In this document: positions 48,085-56,276 of the stretch, piece after piece
Position numbering within the stretch: the stretch's first letter is position 1
Layout of the letters: each line of letters opens with the position of its first letter
NCBI GenBank assembly: GCA_036946415.1
Contig: JAQIJD010000001.1
Coordinates: 434,001-498,000 of the forward strand
Origin: Sphingomonas_Q fennica_A
Lineage (GTDB): Bacteria > Pseudomonadota > Alphaproteobacteria > Sphingomonadales > Sphingomonadaceae
DNA length: 64,000 nucleotides
Direction: 5' to 3'
Made by a program: the position numbers and the translations under genes
Notes under the pieces: generated by a model
Seen by the model: the letters and a program-made list of their open reading frames with translations, nothing else
The model's database searches: none
Told to the model about the DNA's origin: nothing

Positions 48085-50502
48085 ATGGGGTATCGGGAAC
48101 GGGGGCTGATCGCGCTGGCACTGGCGCTGGCGCCCGTCGCGGCCCCCGCCGCGCCCGGCGATTTCGCGGATCGCATCGCTGCCGCCAAGGCGGCGATGAT
48201 GGCCGATCCGGCCGCCGCTCTGGCTGCGGCGGGCCAGGCGGCGGGCGTCGCCCAAGGGGCGCTCGCCACGGCCGAGGCCCAGTGGCTGGAAGGCGAGGCG
48301 CTCACCCGGCTCAACCGGCTGGCGGAAGCGCGCCCGCGCATCGCCGCCGCACTCGCGAGCGCCGCCCGCTTCGCGCCCGGCACCAAGCTGCATGGCGATC
48401 TCATGCGGTCGCAGGGCACGCTCGATGCGCTGACCGGCCGGCCGCAGGCCGCCCTCCGCCACTTCCAGCAGGCCTACGACATCTACCGCACCGCCGGCGA
48501 GCCGCGCGGGCAGGCGATGGCGTTGCAGAATATCGGCGGCATCTACACCGATGCCGGCGATTACGATCGCGTGCTGCGCTATTATCGCGAATCCGCCGAG
48601 GTCTATGAAGGCGATCCGGCGCTGACGCTGACCGCGCACAACAATCTCGGCCGCGCCTATCGCGATCTCGGTCGCTACGACGAGGCCGAACGCGAATATC
48701 AGCGCGCGCTGGCGCTGGCCCGCCGCATCGGCAGCGATGTGCTGGAGGAGGCGATCCTCGAGAATCTCGCCTCCGCGCAGGTCGCGGCGGGGCGGCTCGA
48801 TGCGGGGGATGCCAGCCTGGCCCGCGCATGGGCGCTCAACCGCCGTTCGGGCAATGAGGGCGCGCGGGCGTTCCTCTATGGCGTCGCCGCGCAAAGCGCC
48901 TTCAAGCGCGGCCGGCTCGACCGCGCCGCCGAACTCATCCGGCGCACCTTCGCCGAAGCGCCGGCCGACGGCGAGGAGATCAACTACCGCGATTTCCACC
49001 TCGCCGGCTATCGCATCGCGAAGGCGCAGGGCGACGAGGCGACCGCGCTCACCCATTTCGAGGCCTATAAGCGGCTCGACGACAAGGCCCGTGCGCTCGC
49101 CGCCTCCACCGCCGCGCAGCTGATGGCGGCGCGGTTCGACTTCTCCAACCAGGATCTGAAGATCGCCCGCCTCCAGGCCGAACGGTCGGCGCGCGAGGCG
49201 TCGTTCGCCGCGGCCGAGGCGCGCGTCCAGCGGCAGGTGACGGTGGGCGTCGCGGTCGGCGCCGCGCTCGTCCTGTCGCTGCTGCTGCTGTGGCTGTTCT
49301 CGCTGCGCCGCAGCCGCAACGAGGTGCGCGCCGCCAACGCCGGCCTCAGCGCCGCCAACATCGCGCTGGAAAAAGCGTCGCGCGCCAAGACCGAATTCCT
49401 GGCGACCACCAGCCACGAGATCCGCACGCCGCTGAACGGCATCCTCGGCATGACCCAGGTTATGCTGGCGGACGGCCGCGTCGCGGGCGACTTGCGCGAG
49501 AAGATCGGCCTCGTGCACGGCGCGGGGGAGACGATGCGCGCCCTCGTCGACGACATCCTCGACGTGGCCAAGATGGAGACGGGCAACCTCGTCCTCGCCC
49601 CCGGCCCGGTCGCGCTGCACCGCCTGCTGGCCGACGCCGTCACGCTTTGGCGCGCGCAGGCCGAGGCCAAGGGCGTCTCCGTCCTCTACGATCCGGGCGA
49701 CGCGCCCGAACGGATCGAGGCGGACGAGACGCGGCTCCGCCAGCTCGTCTTCAACCTCATGTCCAATGCGGTGAAGTTCACCGAGGCGGGCAGCGTGCGC
49801 CTGTCGACCGCCGTCGCCACCGGGGCGGACGGCGCGCCGTGCCTGACGCTGACCGTCGCCGACACCGGCATCGGCATCCCCGCCGATCGCCTCGCCGACA
49901 TCTTCGAGCCGTTCCGCCAGGTCGATGGCGGCACCACCCGCCGCTTCGGCGGCACCGGCCTCGGCCTGTCGATCTGCCGCAACATCGCCGTCGCGATGGG
50001 CGGTGCGATCGACGTCGAGAGTATTGAGGGGCAGGGCACGCGCCTGATCGTCACCGTCCCGCTCGTGCTGCCGGCCGAGGCTAATGTCGCCGCGCCATCG
50101 GTCGAGGCCGTGGCCGACGTGCCGGCGGTGCTGGTGGTGGAGGCCAATCCGCTGACGGCGGGCGTGCTGACGGGCGTGCTGGGCCGGATCGCGGGGCGCG
50201 TCGACGTCCGCGCCGACTGGCAGGGCGCGGTGCAGGCCGCCGCCGCTTATCCCTATCGCGCGATCCTGATCGACCATGCGACCGTCGCGGCCGGCGGAGA
50301 GGCGGCGTTCGCGGTGGGGGCGATCGCCGGGGCGGCGGGCGATGCGATCCTGTCGCTGATCGTCACCGACCTGCCGCCGGAGGAGGCGCCGCGCCTGCAT
50401 GCCGCCGGCGCGGCGCGGCTGCTCGCCCGCCCCCTGTCGGCCCGCATGCTGCTCGATGCGCTTGCGCCCGATCTTGCGATCACCCCGGCGGCGGCGGCGT
50501 GA
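48085..50502 (+). CDS. TPR-domain hybrid sensor histidine kinase
   Basis: The 805-residue protein has a signal peptide, a periplasmic TPR-like array (about residues 40-340, with units such as NIGGIYTDAGDYDRVLRYY and NNLGRAYRDLGRYDEAEREY) and one membrane helix (about 386-405). A HisKA domain with phosphoacceptor His444 (TSHEIRTPL) and an ATPase domain with N-box NLMSNAVKFT, DTGIGIP and FGGTGLGLSI follow. The C-terminal receiver-like segment (about 675-800) lacks the acidic pair (VVEANP) and its only candidate Asp is in ILIDH, so it may be inactive. It should sense an envelope signal and pass phosphate to the response regulator that follows 58 bases later. Confidence 0.88.
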   Translation: MGYRERGLIALALALAPVAAPAAPGDFADRIAAAKAAMMADPAAALAAAGQAAGVAQGALATAEAQWLEGEALTRLNRLAEARPRIAAALASAARFAPGTKLHGDLMRSQGTLDALTGRPQAALRHFQQAYDIYRTAGEPRGQAMALQNIGGIYTDAGDYDRVLRYYRESAEVYEGDPALTLTAHNNLGRAYRDLGRYDEAEREYQRALALARRIGSDVLEEAILENLASAQVAAGRLDAGDASLARAWALNRRSGNEGARAFLYGVAAQSAFKRGRLDRAAELIRRTFAEAPADGEEINYRDFHLAGYRIAKAQGDEATALTHFEAYKRLDDKARALAASTAAQLMAARFDFSNQDLKIARLQAERSAREASFAAAEARVQRQVTVGVAVGAALVLSLLLLWLFSLRRSRNEVRAANAGLSAANIALEKASRAKTEFLATTSHEIRTPLNGILGMTQVMLADGRVAGDLREKIGLVHGAGETMRALVDDILDVAKMETGNLVLAPGPVALHRLLADAVTLWRAQAEAKGVSVLYDPGDAPERIEADETRLRQLVFNLMSNAVKFTEAGSVRLSTAVATGADGAPCLTLTVADTGIGIPADRLADIFEPFRQVDGGTTRRFGGTGLGLSICRNIAVAMGGAIDVESIEGQGTRLIVTVPLVLPAEANVAAPSVEAVADVPAVLVVEANPLTAGVLTGVLGRIAGRVDVRADWQGAVQAAAAYPYRAILIDHATVAAGGEAAFAVGAIAGAAGDAILSLIVTDLPPEEAPRLHAAGAARLLARPLSARMLLDALAPDLAITPAAAA

Positions 50503-50560
50503 TGGCCTTCGCTTTCTCCGCCCCTGCCGCTAAACCCGCCTGCGGGTGGGAGATTCGGTA

Positions 50561-50950
50561 ATGCTCGTTCTATTCATCGAGGACGATGCGATGAACCGCC
50601 GCGTCGTCCGCGACATGCTGGCGGTGGTCGGTGCCGAGATGGACGAGGCGGTCGACGCCGAGGCGGGCCTGCGCAAGATCCAGGACCTGCGCTACGACAT
50701 CATATTGATGGACCTGCGCATGCCGGGCATGGACGGCCTCGCCGCGATCCGCGCGCTCAGGGCCCGATCGGACGAGAAGGCGAAGCTGCCGGTGATCGTC
50801 GTCACCGCCGATACCGCGCTCGACCTGCGCGAGGATTGCCTGGCCCAGGGGGCCGACGAGGTGCTGCTGAAACCCGTCGCCATGACCGCCCTCTTCGCCG
50901 CCATCGGCCGCCTCGTCGCCCGCGACGATGCCGACGAGCTGATGATCTGA
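50561..50950 (+). CDS. Stand-alone receiver-domain response regulator
   Basis: The 129-residue single-domain protein has the full receiver site: acidic pair in FIEDDAMN, phosphoacceptor Asp in LMDLRMPGMDG, Thr in VVTADTA and Lys in VLLKPVA. No output domain follows. It lies directly downstream of the hybrid kinase on the same strand and is the probable phosphate acceptor, since the kinase's own receiver looks degenerate. The ATG at 50561 is preferred over an in-frame GTG at 50546. Confidence 0.92.
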   Translation: MLVLFIEDDAMNRRVVRDMLAVVGAEMDEAVDAEAGLRKIQDLRYDIILMDLRMPGMDGLAAIRALRARSDEKAKLPVIVVTADTALDLREDCLAQGADEVLLKPVAMTALFAAIGRLVARDDADELMI

Positions 50951-50974
50951 GGGCGGTTTCCTATTTCGTCCGGC

Positions 50975-51460
50975 GCGAACGAAGCCGAGGGGTACGTGGT
51001 GGGGCCGCGGCGCATGTGCCTCGACTTCGCTCGGCATGAACGGAGGTTGGCCGACCGAACTGGCCGGCCGACCCGACGCCGAAGCCCTGACAGCCCGCCC
51101 AACAGATACGCCACCTTCCGTTCACCCCGAGCGCAGTCGAGGGGCACGCGGTGCGCCCGTTGCGCATGTGCCTCGACTTCGCTCGGCATGAACGGGGGTA
51201 GGGGCTGGTCGACGAACTGCCGGTCGGCCGGCCCCGCAGCCTGATAGCCCGCCTGCACGTCACCCCTCTCCGTTCACCCCGAGCGCAGTCGAGGGGCACG
51301 CGGTGCGCCCGTTGCGCATGTGCCTCGACTTCGCTTGGCATGAACGGGGGTAGGGGCTGGTCGACGAACTGCCGGTCGGCCGGCCCCGCAGCCCGATAGC
51401 CCGCCTGCACGTCACCCCTCTCCGTTCGCCCCGAGCGCAGTCGAGGGGCAAGCGGCACGC
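50975..51460. repeat. 152-base tandem repeat carrying a palindrome (three to four copies)
   Basis: Two nearly identical 152-base units (51119-51270 and 51271-51422) are followed by a truncated third (from 51423) and preceded by a diverged copy (about 50975-51043). Each begins with a palindromic pair: CGTTCACCCCGAGCGCAGTC on one arm and CTCGACTTCGCTCGGCATGA with ACG on the other. A 75-base constant spacer follows. Only two or three bases differ between the full units. The 609-base gap 50951-51559, between the receiver gene and phospholipase D, holds this array and nothing else I can support; 51461-51559 is GC-rich without a feature. Confidence 0.88.
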
Positions 51461-51559
51461 CTGACGCGCCTATGCCTGCGCCCGGCAGGAAGGGACGTCA
51501 GGGGCGGGCACGAGCGGGACCGCCGCCGGACGCCGCAGCACCCCCGCCGCGCCGCGCCG

Positions 51560-53035
51560 CTACCGCCCCCGCACCCGCCCCGCCAGTCGCCGGAGCCGCC
51601 GCGTCAGCCGCCGTTCGTCCAGCGCCTCGAACATCTCGTCGGGGCCTTCGGGGTCGAGCACCTCGTTGTCGGCCAGCCACGCCGTCACCGCCGACACGTC
51701 TTCCAGTTCATAGGGGCGCAGCGAGCGGCCGGGGCCGCGCAGCGCCTCGATCGCGCCGATCATCGATCCTTCCGCCGCGATCCGCGCCGTCACCGTCTCC
51801 GGGCTGGTGCCGAGATGCTCCGCCAGCAGGTCGTCGCGGATGGCGAGGATGCGTGCGGCCACCGCCGGGTCGTCGCAGGCGGCGCTGTCGAGGGTGAGGT
51901 CGCACTCGGTATCGAGGCCCATCGATCGGTTGTTGAGGTTGGACGAGCCGACGCGGATCACGCGATCGTCCGCGATCAGGATCTTGGCGTGGCAGTAGAT
52001 CGGCTCGCCGCCCGCCGTATAGGGGTGGTAGAGGCGCAGGCGCCCGTGCGTGTCGATCCGGCGCAGCGCCTCCATCAGCCGCGCGCGCGCCGTATCCATC
52101 GCGATCGGCTCCAGCCAGCCCTGCGCGGTCAGCGGGTTGATGATGACGATCTCGGGCGGGTCCGCCTCGGCCAGCCGCCGCGCCAGCGCCTCGGCGACGC
52201 GGCGCGAGGCGAAATACTGGCTCTCGATATAGAGCGTGCGGCGGGCGGCGGCGATCAGCGCCACCGTCATCCGCTCGATCTCGCGCACCTCCTCCTGATC
52301 GGGCAGGCGCGGGCGGGTGCGCGAGATGCAGACCGGCACGTCGGTGAAATGCGGTTCGCCCAGCAGCGCCGGCCATTGCGCGGTGCCGTCGGTCGCGCGC
52401 GGGGCGATCGGCCCGCCGCCCGCCGCCTGCCACCGTTCGCGGAAGAGCTCGCCCAGCGCCACCGCCGCCGGGCCTTCCAGCGCGCAGATCGCATCGTGCC
52501 ACGGCTTGTAGGGCTGGCCGCCCGGCCGCTTGCGGCGCGGCTCGTGATCGGCATGGGCGCGCGTGTCCCAGCGGTCGCCGGTCATGTCGATGCCGCCGCA
52601 GAAGGCGATGCGATCGTCCACGATCACGATCTTCTGGTGGTGCGAGGCGCTGGCCGGGTGATGCCCGTCGAGCTTGGTGGTGATGCGCTTGTGGCGCATC
52701 CAGCGCAGCACCGTGAGCATCGTATTGCCGCGGAACAGGCTCTTGATCGCGCCGATATCCCACCGCAGCAGGTTGACGGTCAGCGTCGGCGTCCGGTCCG
52801 CCAGCCACAGGATGAACTCGCCCACCTGCCGCGGCGCGTCCGGCGCCTCGGCGCTGGAGCCGAGGTCGACGCGCGCGTCGAAATCCCAGCCGATCAGCAG
52901 GATGCTGCGCGTGGCGGTCAGCATCGCCTGGCGGGCGGCGGCGAAATAATCGTCCGCGTCGATGATGACGGACAGGCGGGCGGCGCGTTCGCAGCGCCAG
53001 CGCGCATCGTCCGGCAGGGGGGCGGGATCATCCAT
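51560..53035 (-). CDS. Phospholipase D-family protein with two HKD motifs
   Basis: The 491-residue protein from the ATG at 53035 carries both catalytic motifs: SASHHQKIVIVDD and CHAKILIADDRV (HxKxxxxD). The surrounding FCGGIDMTGDRW and GSSNLNNRSMGLDTE segments are also typical. The family includes phospholipases, cardiolipin synthases and nucleases; no membrane helices favour a phospholipase or phosphatidyltransferase with membrane association. The stop is TAG at 51560. It lies downstream of the PAP2 gene on the same strand, so the two may act on the same phospholipid. Confidence 0.88.
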   Translation of the reverse strand: MDDPAPLPDDARWRCERAARLSVIIDADDYFAAARQAMLTATRSILLIGWDFDARVDLGSSAEAPDAPRQVGEFILWLADRTPTLTVNLLRWDIGAIKSLFRGNTMLTVLRWMRHKRITTKLDGHHPASASHHQKIVIVDDRIAFCGGIDMTGDRWDTRAHADHEPRRKRPGGQPYKPWHDAICALEGPAAVALGELFRERWQAAGGGPIAPRATDGTAQWPALLGEPHFTDVPVCISRTRPRLPDQEEVREIERMTVALIAAARRTLYIESQYFASRRVAEALARRLAEADPPEIVIINPLTAQGWLEPIAMDTARARLMEALRRIDTHGRLRLYHPYTAGGEPIYCHAKILIADDRVIRVGSSNLNNRSMGLDTECDLTLDSAACDDPAVAARILAIRDDLLAEHLGTSPETVTARIAAEGSMIGAIEALRGPGRSLRPYELEDVSAVTAWLADNEVLDPEGPDEMFEALDERRLTRRLRRLAGRVRGR

Positions 53036-53090
53036 CGGTGGCGGTGATGGGGGATGGCGCGGGCCGGCGCAAGCGGCCCGCGGCGATTCG

Positions 53091-53678
53091 TTACGGGGCG
53101 CGGTCGACCGCCGCCCGGATCGCGGCATCGACCAGCGCCTCGGCGGCGAGACCGATCAGCGCACCCGCCGCCACGTCGCTGGGATAATGGCGGCAGCGCG
53201 GAATCTGGACGATCGCGACCAGCGCCGCCGCCGCGGCGGCCGGCACCGCATGGCCGGGAAAGGCGCGCGCATAGGCCCGCGCCGCCGCCACCGCGCCCGC
53301 GGTATGGCCCGAGGGAAAGGAATTGAGCGCATGGGTGGGCGTCTCGCCCGGTTCCATGCGATATTCGTTATCGTCCACAAGCCGATAGGGGCGCGTGCGA
53401 TCGACGCGGCGCTTGACCGCCGTCTTGGCGAGCGTGGCGAGGCCGGCGGCGGCGATCATCCGTGCGCCAGCCTTCGCCAGCCGCGCCTCGCCCGCCAGCA
53501 GCCCGCCCGCCAGCACCACGCCGGCAAAGGTGAACAGCGGCGGCTGGTCGGCCAGTTCGCTGAGAGCGCCCGCCACCCGCACCGGCAGCGTCCGCCGCGC
53601 ATCCGCCGCGACTTCGACCGCGGCGGCATCCGCCTGCTCGATCGGCGTGGCATCGGCGACGGGTGGGGGCGGGGTCAT
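53091..53678 (-). CDS. PAP2-family phosphatase
   Basis: The 195-residue protein has the PAP2 triad of motifs: KRRVDRTRP, SFPSGHTAG and PRCRHYPSD. Several hydrophobic segments (about residues 50-90 and 120-180) imply a membrane enzyme. Substrates may be phosphatidate, undecaprenyl diphosphate or other lipid phosphates. It is upstream of the phospholipase D gene with 55 bases between them; a lipid-turnover pair is a reasonable inference. Confidence 0.9.
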   Translation of the reverse strand: MTPPPPVADATPIEQADAAAVEVAADARRTLPVRVAGALSELADQPPLFTFAGVVLAGGLLAGEARLAKAGARMIAAAGLATLAKTAVKRRVDRTRPYRLVDDNEYRMEPGETPTHALNSFPSGHTAGAVAAARAYARAFPGHAVPAAAAAALVAIVQIPRCRHYPSDVAAGALIGLAAEALVDAAIRAAVDRAP

Positions 53679-53774
53679 GGAAACTCAACCGGCGGCGGCG
53701 GCTTCGGTTGCGGGAGCGGATCGCCCTTCAAAACGTTAACCTGCCGCAATGCCGATCAGGGAGCCGCGCCCGCC

Positions 53775-54035
53775 ATGCGCACCGCCATCCGTCTCGTGCC
53801 GCCGTTGATCGCATTTGCCACAACCGCGGTAGCGGCGCAGGCGCCCCGCACCACGCTGGAGGCGGCGAAGGCGGCGGCGATCGCCACCGGCACCGTGCCC
53901 GCCCCGGCCGATGCGGAACCGCTACCTCCCCCGGTGCCGATCGCCCCGCTCTCGACAGATATGGCCGTCGAGCAGGCGCCCCCGCCGGCGGATGCCGACC
54001 GGCCGACCGCGCCGCAGGGGCCGCCCCCTCAATAA
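53775..54035 (+). CDS. Small secreted Pro/Ala-rich protein
   Basis: An 86-residue frame starts MRTAIRLVPPLIAFATTAVA, a likely signal peptide cleaved near AVA-AQA, and continues as low-complexity Ala/Pro sequence (PLPPPVPIAPLSTDMAVEQA). The function is not recognisable. It sits between the PAP2 gene and the sugar-transferase gene and overlaps the 3' end of the latter on the other strand by seven bases. The ribosome binding site (AGGGA) is rather far from the ATG, so this is a moderate call. Confidence 0.45.
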   Translation: MRTAIRLVPPLIAFATTAVAAQAPRTTLEAAKAAAIATGTVPAPADAEPLPPPVPIAPLSTDMAVEQAPPPADADRPTAPQGPPPQ

Positions 54036-55423
54036 GCGTTGTGGTGCAGGATGACCGTGAACGTCGCGGCGACGATGCGGATGTCGCGCAGCAGCGTCCA
54101 GCCCGACAGATATTCCAGATCGGCCTGCACGCGGTTGGTGAGATCGGTCTCGGTCTCGGTCGCCCCGCGGAAGCCGCGCACCTGCGCCAGACCGGTCAGC
54201 CCTGGCTTGGCGGCGTGGCGGCCCCAGTAGCGATGATCCACCTCCCAGAACAAGGCGTCGCCGGCGGTCGAGGCCAGCGCGTGCGGGCGCGGGCCGACGA
54301 TGCTCATGTCGCCGCGCAGCACGTTGAAGAGCTGCGGCAGCTCGTCGACGCTGGTCGATCTGAGGATGCGGCCGACGCGGGTGATGCGATCGTCGTCGCG
54401 CGCGGTGGATTTGGAACCCGAACCGTCCAGCCGGTCGACCTTCATCGATCGGAACTTGAACATCGGGAACAGGCGGTTGCCCTCGCCGATCCGTTTCTGG
54501 ACGAAGAAGACGGGGCCGCGGTCGTCCAGCTTGATCGCGATCGCCACGATCACCGTCACCACCACGAGCACCGGCAGCAGCCACAGGATGACGGCCAGGT
54601 CGAAGGCCCGCTTCAGGATGCGGTTGCGGAAGGAGAGGGGGCCGCGCGCCACCACCGCCGTCACCGATCCCTCGAAGCTGTTGGTGGCGATCACGCCCAG
54701 CTCGTCGAATTCGGGGATCAGCAATTCGGTGTCGATGCCGCAGCCCTTCAGCGCCATCGCCCAGGCGCCGCGCCGCTCGGGCGGGCAGGCGACGATGACG
54801 CGATCGGCGTTGCGCACCGCATGGCCCAGCCGGTCGAGCATCATCGGATCGTGGAGCGTGGGGGCAAGGCCCATCGCCACCGTGTTCACCACCGTCTCGC
54901 CGCGCGCGGGCAGCACCATCGTGCCGTCGCACAGGATCACCTTGGCGATCGGCCCGTCGCGCAGCATGTGCGCGCCGGCCCAGCCGATCAGCAGCCGACC
55001 GCAGACCATCAATACCGACGATCCGATCGCGCCGATCGCCATGATCGCGCGCGAATAGCTGGAACCGACCTTGAGCGTGAAGCCGACGCCGATCACGATC
55101 AGCATCGTCCAGCCGAACGCCGTCAGCGCGCGGGCGATGCCGCGGCTGGCCCCGTCGAGACATTCCACGCCATAGGCACGCCCGCCGATCGCGGTGGCGA
55201 TGTAGAGCGGCAGCGTGAGGACGAGGAGCGGAATCGTCTGGTGCGACAGGGCGCCCTTGTCCCACACCAGCGCCGCCACGAAGAAACTGACCGCGATCGA
55301 CGCCAGGTCGCTGGCGATCATCGTCAGGTAGATCTGGGCACGCACCCACGATTTCGGCTGCGCGGCGGGCCGCCGCTCCGCTACTTCGGCCGCCGGTTCG
55401 TAGCGGTGGCTCGCCTCATTCAT
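54029..55423 (-). CDS. Polyprenyl-phosphate hexose-1-phosphate transferase (WcaJ-type)
   Basis: The 464-residue protein has N-terminal membrane helices (about residues 30-130), a central nucleotide-binding-like domain (DRVIVACPPERRGAWA) and a C-terminal bacterial sugar transferase domain. That domain shows KRAFDLAVILWLLPVLV, KFRSMKVDR, STSVDELPQLFNVLRGDMSI and VGPRPH. It starts exopolysaccharide repeat-unit assembly by loading a sugar phosphate on undecaprenyl phosphate. The ATG at 55423 is preferred over 55537, which adds a basic unconserved tail. No other polysaccharide genes are in the window. Confidence 0.9.
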   Translation of the reverse strand: MNEASHRYEPAAEVAERRPAAQPKSWVRAQIYLTMIASDLASIAVSFFVAALVWDKGALSHQTIPLLVLTLPLYIATAIGGRAYGVECLDGASRGIARALTAFGWTMLIVIGVGFTLKVGSSYSRAIMAIGAIGSSVLMVCGRLLIGWAGAHMLRDGPIAKVILCDGTMVLPARGETVVNTVAMGLAPTLHDPMMLDRLGHAVRNADRVIVACPPERRGAWAMALKGCGIDTELLIPEFDELGVIATNSFEGSVTAVVARGPLSFRNRILKRAFDLAVILWLLPVLVVVTVIVAIAIKLDDRGPVFFVQKRIGEGNRLFPMFKFRSMKVDRLDGSGSKSTARDDDRITRVGRILRSTSVDELPQLFNVLRGDMSIVGPRPHALASTAGDALFWEVDHRYWGRHAAKPGLTGLAQVRGFRGATETETDLTNRVQADLEYLSGWTLLRDIRIVAATFTVILHHNAY

Positions 55424-55558
55424 CACATCGGCCTGCTTCAAATCGTTGACCCCGGCCGCCGCCCTTAAAGACAATTCCTTACAGAAAGTCTGTCGTCGGC
55501 GAAAGGCTCGGCGGCGGCGCTTGCCGGGCCGGGGCACGGAACGCTATCAGCCGGGGCG

Positions 55559-56206
55559 ATGGCGGGACGGGCAGAGGCAAGACGGCGGCCGTTCGCGGGG
55601 CGCGGCGCACGCGCGCTGCCCGCGGTGATCGGCTGCGACGAGGTGGGGCGCGGCGCGCTCTGCGGCCCCGTGGTGGTCGCTGCCGTGTGGTTCGCGCCCG
55701 ACTGCCTGCCGCGCGGCCTGCTGGCGATGCTGGACGATTCGAAGAAGCTGGCGCGGGCCGAGCGGGAGGCGCTCTATCCCCGGCTGGCGGGCTGCATGCG
55801 CGTCGCCTTCGCCGCGCGCTCGGCACGCGCGATCGATCGCTTCGGCATCCGCACCGCCACTCTGTCGGCGATGCACGAGGCGGTCGTGCGGCTCGATCTC
55901 GACGCGCCGGTGCGGATCGACGGGGTGGACGTGCCCCCCGGCCTCCGCCTGCCCGGCCGCTTCGTCGACGTGGCGGCGGTGGTGCGCGGCGACGGGCAGG
56001 TGCCGCAGATCGCCGCCGCCTCGATCCTCGCCAAGGTGCTGCGCGACCGGCTGATGGCGCGTCTGGCCGCGCGCCACGCCGCTTACGGATGGTGCGCCAA
56101 CGCCGGCTACGGCACCGCCCACCACCGCGCCGCCATCCTCACCGCCGGCCCCACCCGCCACCACCGCCGCTCGTTCGGGGCGCTGCTGGCCGAGGCGGCG
56201 GAATAA
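55559..56206 (+). CDS. rnhB: Ribonuclease HII
   Basis: RNase HII removes ribonucleotides and Okazaki primers from DNA. The 215-residue protein has catalytic Asp27 and Glu28 in GCDEVGRGAL, the DSKKL motif, an Asp in RIDGVDVPPG and AAASILAKVLRD, all as in the family. The end (YGTAHHRAAI) is also typical. It is divergent from the sugar-transferase gene and ends in a hairpin at 56227. Confidence 0.95.
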   Translation: MAGRAEARRRPFAGRGARALPAVIGCDEVGRGALCGPVVVAAVWFAPDCLPRGLLAMLDDSKKLARAEREALYPRLAGCMRVAFAARSARAIDRFGIRTATLSAMHEAVVRLDLDAPVRIDGVDVPPGLRLPGRFVDVAAVVRGDGQVPQIAAASILAKVLRDRLMARLAARHAAYGWCANAGYGTAHHRAAILTAGPTRHHRRSFGALLAEAAE

Positions 56207-56226
56207 GCGGCGCATCCCAACTTGAA

Positions 56227-56258
56227 CCCGCCCCGCTTTCGGGGGAAGCAGGGGCGGG
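56227..56258 (+). terminator. Hairpin after rnhB
   Basis: CCCGCCCCGCTT (56227-56238) pairs with AAGC and GGGGCGGG (56246-56258, one bulged A) 20 bases after the rnhB stop. A short T-containing run follows (AATTTCT), so a weak intrinsic terminator is plausible before the next gene. Confidence 0.55.
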
Positions 56259-56276
56259 GAATTTCTGGGGGGCGAC

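Noticed and set aside
50975..51460. CRISPR array
   Set aside because: The repeated unit is 152 bases with a constant 75-base spacer that is itself repeated. CRISPR needs short repeats with unique spacers, and no cas gene is present.
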